Positions 48,333 to 60,500 of a stretch of 64,000 nt of DNA are shown piece after piece (within the stretch, counting starts at the first letter, position 1; each line of letters opens with the position of its first letter). The translations under genes were made by a program, and so were the position numbers. The stretch spans positions 930,001 through 994,000 of the forward strand of contig JAYJMM010000110.1 in the NCBI GenBank assembly GCA_037349105.1, given 5' to 3'. A model generated the notes under the pieces. That model was given only the letters and a program-made list of their open reading frames with translations, had not been told where the DNA came from and ran no database searches. Source of the DNA: Limnomonas spitsbergensis (taxonomy: Eukaryota > Chlorophyta > Chlorophyceae > Chlamydomonadales).

Positions 48333-48634
48333 CTCCAAACATGGCTCAAGGCCTCGCCCAGCATCGGCACCAGATGGGAACGGCAGGTGAGCGGGCTCCG
48401 CTGGACAGCCTCGTACAACTGCCGCGTGGTGGCGGTTGCGTCTGACGCGGAGAAGACTGAGCTCGGGAACAGCTCGCTAGCTGCCAGGCTGCGGAGCGTC
48501 TCTGAGACAGCCTCTAGGGCGCTCAGCGTGTCCTCTCTTTCGGCCTCCATCTGCCTTGTCTTGGCGCGGAGCGCCAGTGGTTGTAGCGCTGCACTTGCGG
48601 TATCCATCTCCAAGCAGCGTTTTCCGCCAGACAT
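48333..48634 (-). CDS. Orphan helical exon of an unidentified gene
   Basis: From an ATG at 48634 the minus frame encodes MSGGKRCLEMDTASAALQ, then a Leu/Glu/Ala/Arg-rich, probably helical stretch including EREDTLSALEAVSETLRSLA, to GEALSHVWR, with a donor AG|GTCATC at 48333. No downstream exon was found in the repetitive 46-48 kb. The plus strand is also open (48261-48758, with a signal-like start and CAG|GTGAGC donor), so strand is uncertain. I do not recognise a family. Confidence 0.4.
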
Positions 48635-48967
48635 GTGCACTCGTCTGCTAAAGAATGGCAGCACCCAATTGCCAAAACCTCGACGGCACGGGAGGCACGG
48701 GTTGGCGGGAGAGTCACGTCACGACAGATCACCTCATGAGATCACATACTCTTGGTAAGATCCACACCAAGAGAGTTCACACCTGAGCATTTTCGTAATG
48801 AACCCTGGCCCCGGCCCTGGGGTAAAACACTGGTAAAAACTGGGGTGGAAACCCTGGTAGAAACTGTCACACTTGTATGGATTGGTTTGATTGGTTTAAG
48901 ATGGCGCATACCTGATAGGCCCTGCTTACGCTCGGCCACATGGGACAGGTAGGGAATGAACAAGCTC

Positions 48968-49030
48968 AAGTCAATGACGTTACACCTCTGGGCCATGCAC
49001 AAGACGGATAGGCCGCGTGGGCGCCCAATG
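48968..49030 (+). repeat. Dispersed repeat family B, copy 5
   Basis: 'caatgacgttacacctctgg' then 'ggataggccgcgtgggcgcc' and a purine-rich tail. It adjoins the 3' end of the LINE fragment. Confidence 0.7.
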
Positions 49031-49145
49031 GGAGATTCAGATGGGAGGAAAGAAACGCAAGAAGAGAGAGGGGACAAAAAGTAGGGGAAAAAAAGAGAGG
49101 CCGGGAAGGCAAACAAGTCCTACGGCATCTGAGCTCCTTAAGCAA

Positions 49146-49640
49146 CTAGCCCTCAACAAAGTCTATAACAGCGTCCATAAAAGCAAGTGCATCCCACCCC
49201 TGCCCGGCCTGGTACAGCTGGTGGAAGTCTGTGGCATCGTTCGGGGGACCTGCCCACCCCCGCTCCCGTAACTGCTCCCTGACACTAGGGCAGTGGAAGC
49301 AAGCATGTAGTGCATCCTTTACATGCTTGCCAGCACCCCAAGACCAACATCGTTGGCAGTAGCGTGCCTCTCGACGCTGACCGCTGCGCCGTCCTCTGGT
49401 GTCAGCCGTGCTGATCGCGCCAAGCCGCAAATTTGTGCGCACAAAAGCACACTCCCTCGTGCTGGCGCGGCTCCTGGCTTGTGTGGATCCTTGCTTCGAT
49501 TGCTGCTGCAAGCTCAAGTGAATACCAGTGCTGGTCTTCATCGTCAAGAAGGGCTCCTCTTCGCCAGAGATCTGAGACTGTCAATGCTGCCCTGCTCAAT
49601 CAGAGACTTGGCAACCAGTCATGGGATTATATGGAAAATC
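49146..49640 (-). mobile_element. LINE retrotransposon 3' fragment (zinc-binding end of reverse transcriptase), frameshifted
   Basis: The minus strand encodes RYCQRCWSWGAGKHVKDALH then ACFHCPSVREQLRERG, matching the zf-RVT pattern at the C-terminus of plant and algal LINE polyproteins. The upstream part (DEDQHWYSLELAAAIEARIH) is in a different frame, so the copy is broken and 5'-truncated. It ends in a stop at 49146. Confidence 0.75.
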
Positions 49641-49794
49641 AATACGGCTCCTCAAGCTGCAATCAGCATATTACTAAATGTTGCCTGCCTGCCCGCCCGC
49701 CAGCCTGCTGATCTTGCCTGCCTGCCTGCCTGCCAGCTTGACTGGTAAATCCCTTGTAAATCACGCCAGCTGCAACAGTGCCACCTGCAAAGTT

Positions 49795-50050
49795 TTGTGA
49801 AAATTTTACAGTCCAACGAAGCATCACATTTGATGCATGGGACTTGTGCCTGTAAACCGGTTCAGGCACAAAATACGCTAGGACAGCGAGCGAAAATTAG
49901 TGACCCCCCTGGGCAAGCAACCAACACACAACCACCGAGCAGTAGCGTGGGAATGAACCCCATAGTGCAGAAGATTAGCCCCAGCCATAAAACATGACGT
50001 GGGTGCAAAAGAGTTCAGTTGGACGCCTCCTAGGAAAATTGAGAAGGAAA
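49795..50050 (-). mobile_element. Dispersed repeat family A, copy 2 (inverted)
   Basis: Reverse complement of 18560-18845, with shared words such as 'gcgtgggaatgaacccca' and 'gacgtgggtgcaaaagagtt'. It lies between the two LINE pieces. Confidence 0.7.
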
Positions 50051-50359
50051 CAAGAAAGTTTAAGGGCAATTTTATAAGTGTGTATGAAATCTGTGTCATG
50101 CGTGAGCAAAACTTGAGTGCGTGAAAGTGTTTTTAAATGTGTAAACTACGTGTGAAACTGTGACGCGTAACACAAGTGAGTTAAGTGTTTAAAAGTGTGA
50201 ACTGTGTATATAAATCATTTGGATGAGTATGTGAAAGTTCTGTAAGTGAGCCATTTCATTGTTAAATTAGTGATTTAGAAACGATGATACAAACACATGG
50301 AGACCAGAGATAGGAATTGTGATAATCAAGGTGATAGTCATCCCATGTAGGACTTGAAG

Positions 50360-51130
50360 TCAAGGCTCCCATTTAACCTGACAAATGAAAGCAAAACCTC
50401 TTGCGGCCACCTCCACCCCATCGACGAAGAGCCGAGCACGCGTGAAAAACGCCCTCAACTTCATCTCCTTAGCAAACTGGAACTTGGGCCAGAGCTCATG
50501 CCGTGCCGACAACTCTGCAGGGGAAATATCAACCCAGATGGTGACACCCTTGCCTGCCAACTGAATCCTCCCATGCACTACGCTCTCGGCCTCGCTGCGA
50601 TTTTACACGCAGAACTTGATCTTTCGCATTAACTTGTCGTTGGGTTCCGGCTGGCCCATACGAAAGGCGCTACTGACATTGATAGTGATGCCCATGAGCT
50701 TGCACGTTGTCTCACACACCAGAGCCGCACAATCCTCCCCCAGACCACCCTCTGGCAGGCCGGATATCACGAAGCTGAAATCCCTGCTGTCCTGCATGGC
50801 TAGCGGCGCAATGCCGTTGGCATCCATGCTGGTGCCACCGCCGCACGGCGTTGCAACCGCCGGGGCTGCTGCCTGCCGCTCTGTCTTGTTGCCGCTCTTG
50901 TTGCCGCTCTGACCTACATCTCCGCCATTTGATTGTCTCTGATGTTGGCCCCCTGTGTCTATACCCACCAGCCCCACGCAATACACCTTTGAATCGCGCA
51001 GCTGTGTCCCTGTGTGTTCATTGCATGCATTGGTTTTCGTGGTATGTAGTGTGGGCGGGCCTCGGTCGTCTGCCCTGCTGCCTGTTCCTGCTCGCCTTTC
51101 CTCAGCTACCGACGAGGGCCACAAGCACAC
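50360..51130 (-). mobile_element. LINE ORF1-like fragment with one in-frame stop
   Basis: The minus frame reads SRDFSFVISGLPEGGLGEDC ... CETTCKLMGITINVSSAFRM, a stop at 50603-50605, then SEAESVVHGRIQ ... DISPAELSARHELWPKF and RAFFTRARLFVDGVEV in the same frame. This 'SGLP ... RMG ... DLTPAQ' pattern is typical of the RRM-like part of LINE ORF1/nucleic-acid-binding proteins. Removing the stop is not implied; the copy is probably dead. The 5' portion is Gln/Arg-rich and low in complexity. Confidence 0.65.
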
Positions 51131-51533
51131 CCGGGCTGTTTATGACAGCGCCTCAGGTTTTGGAGGGTTGGGCAGCCAGCTTCACATTTAGAAAAATGCA
51201 GGCTGAATACCGTAAGTGTTATAACCGGTATTCAGTACCGAATTCGGATTTCCTGCTTTGGGTGACTGCCACAGAGCCAACTGGGAGTGGGGGACCAAAC
51301 CTAAACCGGCCTATGGGCTATTGACTGGGTTCAAAGCGGCAGGAGGTGCACCTTGTCCCCTGTGATGCTGCTGAAGTGTAGCGGAATCGCCCACGGGATG
51401 ATGCTGCCACGCTGGCCGTGTGTCCGAGTCATACTTACGTCACACCTGCCCTAGCTTGACAGGTGAGCACTGCAAAACGTCCAATCAAAAGAAAAACGTA
51501 AATTTAGGCCGCGGGCTTGGAATCAAAGGTGCT

Positions 51534-54500
51534 ATGCTGCCCCAAGAGCAGCGCATCCGCGATCTGGAGAAGCGTCTTTCTGCCGTGAGCCAGGAACGCG
51601 ACGACCTGCAAAAGGACGTGGAAGCGCTATGCCTGCAGAATGGCTCCTCGATGTTCTCTGGCTCGTACGTGCTGACGGAGCGGGTCAAAGCCATCGACAC
51701 CGAGCTACGCGAAGCCCGGGCGCGCATCGGCACCCTCACCCAAGTGCGGACGGGCCAGTCGGGTCCATCCCGGGTTTCAGTACCAGGCAGGCAGGATACA
51801 TAAGCGCTCAACACCAGTGCTGATTTCTGCACATAGCATCGGTTTATATTTCCCCGCATGTGTCGGTAAGCACCCAGCGGGGCTGAGCTCCATGCAGCAC
51901 AGGCCCCTGGCCATGCAGGGTCGCCCACACGCCTTGCCTTGGACGTCCGAAAATCACCCACCATGCAACAGAAAACCTCAGCCACGCCCATGCAAGGCAG
52001 GGCCGGCCGGCCATGCAGCGCCTGCCCCTGGCCATCCTGAATCGCCCTCCGGACATGCCTTGCAGGTCCCAGCCATCCACTTTGACAAGAGACGTGTGTG
52101 GGTGTGGCTAAAAATAATCCAATGCCAAGGCCTGAAATGTCTGCCCAGGCACGATGAAGTACACAACCAGCAAACAAACAGTATCCCTGCATACCATGCT
52201 CGCAACGATCTCTTTGCTTCTGGGCCATCACCCATATGACCTGATTGGTTAGTTTGCCGGCACAAGTCCCATGTTCGCGACTATCTCTTTGCTCATGGGC
52301 CATCACCCATGACCTCATGGGTTACTGGGAACACGCCCCATGCGCCTACTGGGGCCTCATGGCCAGAACAAATAATTGCAATATAAAAATCCGTCCAACA
52401 AGGGTATAGACCACCTCGAGGTCCTTGCCAGGCTGAACTTCTAAGCCCTCACCCCCCAGATCTGCCCACCCAGGGGAAAGGTGGACTTTCGTTAAGACCT
52501 TTCAGGGCTGAAACCCTTAACCTTCAACTCTGAAATTTGCTCCTCCAGGAAAAAGAGGACTTCCTGAAGGATCTTGTGGGGCTTAAGATCGCCAAGCTGG
52601 CGGCGGACACGCTCGGAGCGCAGCAGGGTGCCAGGATGGAGCAGCTGGAGAAAGACCTCGCCTACTACCAAGTGCGTGTTGAGTGAGAGAATGGCACACT
52701 ACCAAGTGGGTAGTATCACGCAGGGAGTATCAAGTGGACAGTTCCAAGTGGGCAGTACCAAGTAGAGTTGTATTACCAAGTGGGTAAGAAGTGAGAGTGA
52801 CTGGCACGCTATTCGCCACCAAATAGGAAGTACCGACTAGGGTAGTGTCAAGTAGGGTAGTGCTAACCAGCTGTCATGGGTGCATCTGCTGACTCCACGA
52901 CACCTCGTATGGTTGCATGAGCCGACTCTGCAACACCTTGCATGGGTGTGTGGGCCGACTCTGCAACACTTTGCATGGGTGTGTGGGCCGACTCTGCAAC
53001 ACCTTGCATGGGTGCATGTGCCAAATCTGCAACACTTTGCATGGGTGTGTGGGCCGACTCTGCAACACTTTGCATGGGTGTGTGGGCCGACTCTGCAACA
53101 CTTTGCATGGGTGTGTGCCTGTGTGGGCCGACTCTGCAACACTTTGCATGGGTGTGTGGGCCGACTCTGCAACACCTTGCATGGGTGTGTGGGCCGACTC
53201 TGCAACACTTTGCATGGGTGTGTGGGCCGACTCTGCAACACTTTGCATGGGTGTGTGGGCCGACTCTGCAACACCTTGCATGGGTGCATGTGCCAAATCT
53301 GCAACACTTTGCATGGGTGTGTGGGCCGACTCTGCAACACTTTGCATGGGTGTGTGGGCCGACTCTGCAACACTTTGCATGGGTGTGTGGGCCGACTCTG
53401 CAACACTTTGCATGGGTGTGTGGGCCGACTCTGCAACACTTTGCATGGGTGTGTGGGCCGACTCTGCAACACTTTGCATGGGTGTGTGGGCCGACTCTGC
53501 AACACTTTGCATGGGTGTGTGGGCCGACTCTGCAACACTTTGCATGGGTGTGTGGGCCGACTCTGCAACACTTTGCATGGGTGTGTGGGCCGACTCTGCA
53601 ACACTTTGCATGGGTGTGTGGGCCGACTCTGCAACACCTTGCATGGGTGTGTGGGCCAAATCTGCAACACTTTGCATGGGTGTGTGGGCCGACTCTGCAA
53701 CACTTTGCATGGGTGTGTGGGCCGACTCTGCAACACCTTGCATGGGTGTGTGCCTGTGTGGGCCGACTCTGCAACACTTTGCATGGGTGTGTGGGCCGAC
53801 TCTGCAACACCTTGCATGGGTGTGTGGGCCGACTCTGCAACACTTTGCATGGGTGTGTGGGCCGACTCTGCAACACTTTGCATGGGTGTGTGGGCCGACT
53901 CTGCAACACCTTGCATGGGTGTGTGGGCCGACTCTGCAACACTTTGCATGGGTGCATGTGCCAAATCTGCAACACCTTGCACGGGTGCATGGGCCGATTC
54001 TGCGACACCTTGCATGGGTGCATGGGCCGACTCTGCGACACCTTGCATGGGTGTGTGGGCCGACTCTGTAACACCTCGCATGGATGCATGAGCTGACTCT
54101 GCAACACCCCGCATGGGTGCGTAGGCCGACTCTGCAACACCTGGCATGGGTGCGTGGGCTGACTCTGCATCACCTTGCATGGGTGCATGGGCCCACTGTG
54201 CAACATCTCGCATGGGTGCATGGGCCGACTCTGCAACACCGCGCATGGGCGTCAGAATGGAACAGCTGAAGGGAAACCTTGACTACCATTAAGTGGATTG
54301 TGGTAAGCATAGTACTGAGTTATCTTGTTCTTCCAAGTGGGTGATGAGGCGTGGAGCTATGCAACACCTTGCATGGGTGCGTGGGCGGACTCTGCAACAC
54401 CTTCAAATGGCGTTATAATAGGCAATTAGGCACCGTTCCATCACCCCCTCCCCAATCTCAGGTGCAACTGAGCAAGTCGGTTGCGGAGCGGGACCGCTCC

Positions 54501-57500
54501 TTGTACGAGACCGAGCAGCTGAAAGGGCAGGCGGCGCGAGCTGAGCTGGGGCTCAGGTGAGAAGTGTGACTCTGGTGTGAATTTGGGACTTATGTGTGGA
54601 TTGTAGGAATTAGGTGTGGAGCGCAGGATTTTGGTTTATAATGTTGGACTCTGGTGTGGTGCGTGGGCCTCGCGTGTGGAGGAGACCAGCTGCGTCAAGA
54701 CACATCTGTTGAGTGGGGGGACAGGTTGCCTCCATGTAAAGCGGCATGTCTTACTACCGTACTGTCTGAATTTAGGAAAGCTGAAATCTGACAGCCCAGA
54801 AACATGTGTCTGAGAACATCACCATGCTACTCAATTTTGTGCAGGGAGGAGCGTTTGCCTGTCTTTTTTATTTTCTTCAGGAGGAACCTTATCCTGTCAC
54901 TCGTTTTTGCAGGGAGGAGAGTTGACCTGCCGTTTTATTTTCTTTAAGGAGGAACGTTATCCTGTCACTCGTTTCTTGCAGGGAGGAGCATTGACCTGCC
55001 GTTTCCCCCCACTTATAAGGAGGAATGTTATCCTGTCACTCGTTTCTTGCAGGGAGGAGCGGGCCAGGGCGGAGGCTGAAGCAGCTGCAAGAGCCTCCAA
55101 GGAGCAGCAGCTAGAAACAGCACGCGAGCTGATTGAGCAACAGCAGCTGGTGAGAGGTGGCAATGAGAGGTGGTAGTGAGAGGTGGTAGTGAGAGTCAAC
55201 AGTGAGAGGTGACAGTGTGAGGTGGGAGTAAGAGTCAACAGTGACAGTGTGAGGTGGGAGTGAGAGTCAGCAGTGAGAGGTTGCAGTGTGAGGTGGGAGT
55301 GAGAGTCAGCAGTGAGAGGTGACAGTGTGAGGTGGGAGTGAGAGTCAGCAGTGAGAGGTGACAGTGTGAGGTGGGAGTGAGAGTCAGCAGTGAGAGGTGA
55401 CAGTGTGAGGTGGGAGTGAGAGTCAACAGTGAGAGGTGACAGTGTGAGGTGGGAGTGAGAGTCAGCAGTGAGAGGTGACAGTGTGAGGTGGGAGTGAGAG
55501 TCAGCAGTGAGAGGTGACAGTGTGAGGTGGGAGTGAGAGTCAGCAGTGAGAGGTGACAGTGTGAGGTGGGAGTGAGAGTCAACAGTGAGAGGTGACAGTG
55601 TGAGGTGGGAGTGAGAGTCAACAGTGAGAGTGTGAGGTGGGGGTGAGAGTCAGCAGTGAGAGGTGAGAGTGTGAGGTGGGAGTGAGAGTCAACAGTGAGA
55701 GGTGACAGTGTGAGGTGGGAGTGAGAGTCAACAGTGAGAGGTGACAGTGTGGGATGGGAGTGAGAGGTGACAGTGTGCGGTGGCAGTGAGGGGTGGTGGT
55801 GAGATGCAGCAGTGTGAGGTGACAGTGAGGGGTGGTGGTGAGAGACAGCCGTGAGAGGTGGGAGTGAGAGGTGGTGAGAGGCAGCAATGAGATGTGATGG
55901 TGAGAGGTGGCATTGAGAGGTGGTAGTAAGAGGTGGTAGTGAGAGGTGGTGGTGAGAGGCAACAGTTAGATGTGGGAATGGGAGTGAGAGGTGACAGTGA
56001 GAGGCAACAGTGAGAGGTGGTGGTGAGAGGTGGTGGTGAGAGGCGACAGTGAGAGGTGAAACTGAGAGGATGCGGACGGATTGATCAGCATCAGCAGTCG
56101 AAAGGTGTCAGTGATAGAACATGTAGGCTGGAGGCGGGGCCTGTGGGCAGTTGGAGTGGTCAGGGTTTGGGTTTGGGTTAGGCTGTCACAACTGTATCGG
56201 GCGGAAAATGCACATGAAGTGTAACCTGGCGACTAGTCACGGACCTTTGTTTTGTGTCTGGTTGATGAGGCTGCAATCGCCAGCGCACCGTAGATTCCCT
56301 TTGCCTTCCCTCGTAAATGATGCTGTTTGGGGTTGAGGTATCCACGAGTGCTCTAATTATTGATTGCCGACGCCAGTTTTCAGCCAGGAATGAAGAGTTT
56401 TGGTATATAATTTGCCCTGAGGGCAGCATTAAGAGGAAAGGGTTTTTCATACCGTACCAGAAGGAAGGCAAAGTAAATCTACAGTACAGGCCTTACCGGT
56501 ACCCAAAAGCTTAAGGCCCTGAACCCTGAACCCCGGATCCCTGCATCAGGAGCTTGCTGCGCGTGCGGCCGAGGGTGAGGAAGCTAAGCGGAAGCTGCGT
56601 CAGACCTCCGAGGACCGGCGTAGGCTGGATGCCACCGCATCATCCCTGAAGGTGAGATGGCTTCATGGTTTAGGGCACAGGAGGCTAGGAGGAAGAGGTT
56701 GGCATGCTGGACACATGCGCATCGTCCCTTCTGGTGGGATGGGTTAATGGGTGAGGGGTGAGGGTACAGATAGCAAGGAGGAAGAGGTTGGATGCTTCAT
56801 CATGCAAGATGGGAAGGCGGGGTGGACAGCACAGGGATGGTTTGCCATGGTCTGACTGCACTCGCGTGAGACATTTTCAAGGATGAAGGTTTTGGACGCT
56901 CAACCCTAAGCCCTGACAGTAGCCAGGCGAAAGCTACAAAGAGGCTAGGACGAAGCTGGCTTGACGAGCGGCGCTCAGAGCGGGGACACATTGACCGCAT
57001 GATGGCCGTGAAGCACCCAAATCGGATTTTAATTGAAGTGCTACTAAATTGCAACTGAATTGTAACTGAATTGTGTTGTGTGCGTAGGCCAAGGTGAGCG
57101 AGCGGTACTCTTTGGGCTGGAACGCGTGCTCATGAATGTAACTGAATTGTAACTGAATATTAGCATAACTGTCGTGTGTGCGCAGGCAAAAGTGGACGAG
57201 CAGCACTCGGAGCTGGAACGCACTCGCCGCATGATGGCCGTGGCGCACGAGCTTGAGGGCCGGCTCAAGGTGCAGCTCCAGGAGCAGGCGGCGGCGGCGG
57301 CGCAGCTTCAGGTGGGAGCGGGTGGAGGGGTGGGCAAATGTCTGTGTGAGCGTGTGTGTGGTGGGGGGGGGAGTATAAGGCTTGTTGGTGAGTGGGAAAA
57401 CTGTCATCGGCAGAACTGCAGGAGCAGGCGGTGGCAGCGGCGCAACTGCAGGTGGGAGCAGGTGTAGGGGTGGGCTAATGTCTGTGTGTGGTGGTGGTGG

Positions 57501-60500
57501 TGGTGGTGGTGGTGGTGGTGGGTATCAGGCCTTCAGGTGAGTGGGTGGGTGGTCATCGGCAGAACTGCAGGAGCAGGCGGCGGCGGCGGCGCAACTGCAA
57601 GTGGGAGCGGGCCGAAGAGTGGGCAGATGTACAGGGGGGGGGGGGGTATTTGTTGGGGGAGGGGGGTGGGGGGCGGGTTAGTAGGCCTCTTGTTTTGGGG
57701 GAGGAGTCACGGGTGGGAAATAAGGAGCAGGCAGCAGCGGCGGCGGCGCAGCTGCATGCTGGCTTGTGTGTTGCATGTAGGGGGGGGGGGCGAGGGCGTG
57801 AGTGTCTGTGTAGCTAGACCTGGTGTTGCGTAGACCGTAGATTTGATTTGCCTTCCCATTCGGGTTTGAAAAACGATTTGTTTTGATGCTGCCCTCAGGG
57901 CAAATGATCGATCCGAACACTTGGTTTTTGACTGAGCGCTGCCGTCGACAATCGATAATTAACTTCGCCATGGATCCCTCAACAACCCCAAACAAAATTA
58001 ATTATGAGCGAATGCAAAGCAAATATACATGCCCCATGCCACCTTTGTGAGGCAGCTGGGGGTCAGGCTTTGGGGTGCAACTATTAGAGCAGGCGGCGGC
58101 AGAAAGCTCACAGCAGCAGCAGGTGGGAGCGGGCAGGCGGGTGGGCCTGTATGCGTGCCGGCGGTCGGGAGGGCGAGACCGGTAGCATGCCCCATGCCAC
58201 CTTTGTTAGGCAGCTGAGGGGCAGCTGCAGGAGCAAGCGGGTGGGCCTGTGTGCGCGCGGGCGGTCGGGAGGGCAAGACCCGGTTTTGCTTATCGCATGC
58301 CCCATACCACCTTTGTGGTGCTGCCGGGGGCCGGCTAGCGGGTGAAGACGCAGGCGCATGCGGAGGGCAGCTGTGCAGATGCAGGTGGGAGTGGGCGGGA
58401 CGGTGGGTGGGTGAGTGGGTGGGTGGGTGAGCTGCCTTGTGGGCGGGGCGGTGAGTGGGTGGGTGGGTGAGCTGCCTTGTGGGTGGGGCAGTGGGTGGGT
58501 GGGTGGGTGAGCTGCCTTGTGGGCGGGGCAGTGGGTGGGTGGGTGGGTGAGCTGCCTTGTGGGCGGGGCAGTGGGTGGGTGAGTGGGTGATCTGCCTTGT
58601 GGGTGGGTGAGCCCATGGGACTCCAGTGTTTTGTTGTTCTTGTGTGCCGTTCCACCTTGGTAGGCAACTTCAGGGTGCAGGTGCAGACGGGAGCAGGTGC
58701 GCCGAGCTGCAGGTGGGAGAGGAAAGTGAGCGGGGGGGAGCAGGGCTAAGGGTTTAGCCCAACTTCAAAACCCTTGACCATTGTCGGGTGGGCCAGGCTC
58801 CGCTGCTCCAGTGTTGTGCTGCTCCTGTGTGCCATACCACCTTGGGTACGTGGCTGGGGGCTGGCTCTAGGTGCTACAGCTGCTGGGGCATGCGGCGGCA
58901 GCAGCAGGTGAAAGCGTGACGTCACTCCTCACACCTCACCTCTCACACCCTCACACTCACACTGCCTCCGGTCTAAATGAGATGATGACCGAGCAGCAAA
59001 GTGAGATGGACGATCTCCTGCCCACCCTCGCCTCCACCCACCCGCACACCCGCGCACTCCTGCTCACCCTCCATTAGGGCACTGCCTCCGGTCTAAATGA
59101 GATGGTGACAAGGCAGCGGAGTGAGATGGACGCTTTGAGCGCGGATGTGACAACGCTGCGGGCGGATGCGCAGCGACTGGATGCTGAGCTCTCGGGGACC
59201 AAGGTGGGTGTTGGGGAGGAGAGGACGGGGAGGACGGGGAGGGTGGAGAGGACGGGGAGGGAGGAGGAGGAGTAGGACGGGGAACAGTGAGATGCATGCT
59301 TTGAATGCAGATGTGACAAGGCTGTGGGCAGCTGCGCAGCGTCTGGATGCCTCTTGTATCCCATGCATCTCATGATACCCCATGCACTCTCTTGCATCCC
59401 CATGCATCCCGTCCAATCCCATGCATCCCCATGCATCCCCATGCATCCCACGTAACCTCATGCACCTTTTTGCACCCCATGCATGCCATGTAACCCCATG
59501 CACATTTTTGCGCCCCATGCATCCCATGTAAGCCCATGCAACCCCATGCACCTCCTTGCACCCCATGCATCCCATGTTACCCTATGCACCCCCATGCACT
59601 TCTCGCACAGATCAAGCTGCAGGCCGCAGAGGTGCAGCTGCAACAGCAGGGCCAACAGCTAGAGGAGGAGGTGCAGGCGGGGCAGGCGGAGGCGCGCAGG
59701 CTGCAGCAACAGCTGCGGATGATGGAGGAGGCCCTGCAGCGGCAACAGCAGCAGCAACATAACATGAGCAGGTGGGGAGATGGGGGGGGGGGGGGGCGTT
59801 GAGGATTGATGGCTCGACTAAAAACCCCAATCCAAATCTGCAGCATCAGCATGGCATCGGAGGGGTGTGTGTGTGTGTGTGAAGATTTAAGGGTTACGCG
59901 CTTAGCCATATTTCCTCAACCCCTATTCAACCCTAATGATCACCATTAGCAGTAGCAGCAGCTCAGAATAAGCAGGTGGGGTGTGAGTAAGGTTGAGGGT
60001 AAAGGGCTTCACTCCAAATTCTGAGCAGCAGCACAGCATGATCAGGTGTGTGTGTGGGGGGGGAGGGATAACGGTGCAGGGTTTAAACCAAAAACCATGA
60101 ACATGCCCCTCCTTGTTGGTTCAACCCTGAGTTAGGGTTGGTTCAACCCTGTGGGTTAGGGGGCGAATTTCTCCCCGCTGAACCCACACCAGCGCCGCAG
60201 TTATAAATTGAAAACCCTGCACTTCTATTGATCCAAGTAGTGACCTGACCCTACTACTCAAAATTCCAAAACGCCATACCCTGCTCCCCGAAACCCTTAA
60301 CCCTGTACCGCACCTGAAAACCCAAAACACCACACCTGGCTCCCCTGGACCCTAAACCCTTGACCCTTTAACCTAAACCCTAAAGGCTGCACCCTTTGCT
60401 CCCCAAAGGGCCAGGTCACCACCCGGGATCCGCGGGGACGGGCAGCAAGGTGGCGTGGTGGCGACCGATGCGTCGCGGCAGGATGGAGCAGCGGCAGGCG

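Larger units (their letters stand above)
57393..58910 (+). repeat. Serial copies of the 3' end and donor of coiled-coil exon 57186-57311
   Basis: The exon ends in codons [11 protein letters not shown] then GTGGGAGC. Related blocks recur at about 57410-57455, 57565-57610, 57720-57765, 58084-58130, 58215-58235, 58370-58395 and 58870-58910. The first two have their own acceptor (GAACTGCAG|GAGCAG) and donor and could act as 30-bp in-frame micro-exons. (TGGG)n expansions lie between. Confidence 0.75.

Noticed and set aside
48261..48758. Plus-strand secreted protein (MCPLLFTLLCC start)
   Set aside because: Overlaps the more helix-like minus frame and has no partner exon; kept only as an alternative reading of the orphan exon.
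52837..54246. Several 280-470-codon frames on both strands ([15 protein letters not shown] repeats)
   Set aside because: They translate a 33-bp satellite lying in an intron of the coiled-coil gene; open in several frames at once.
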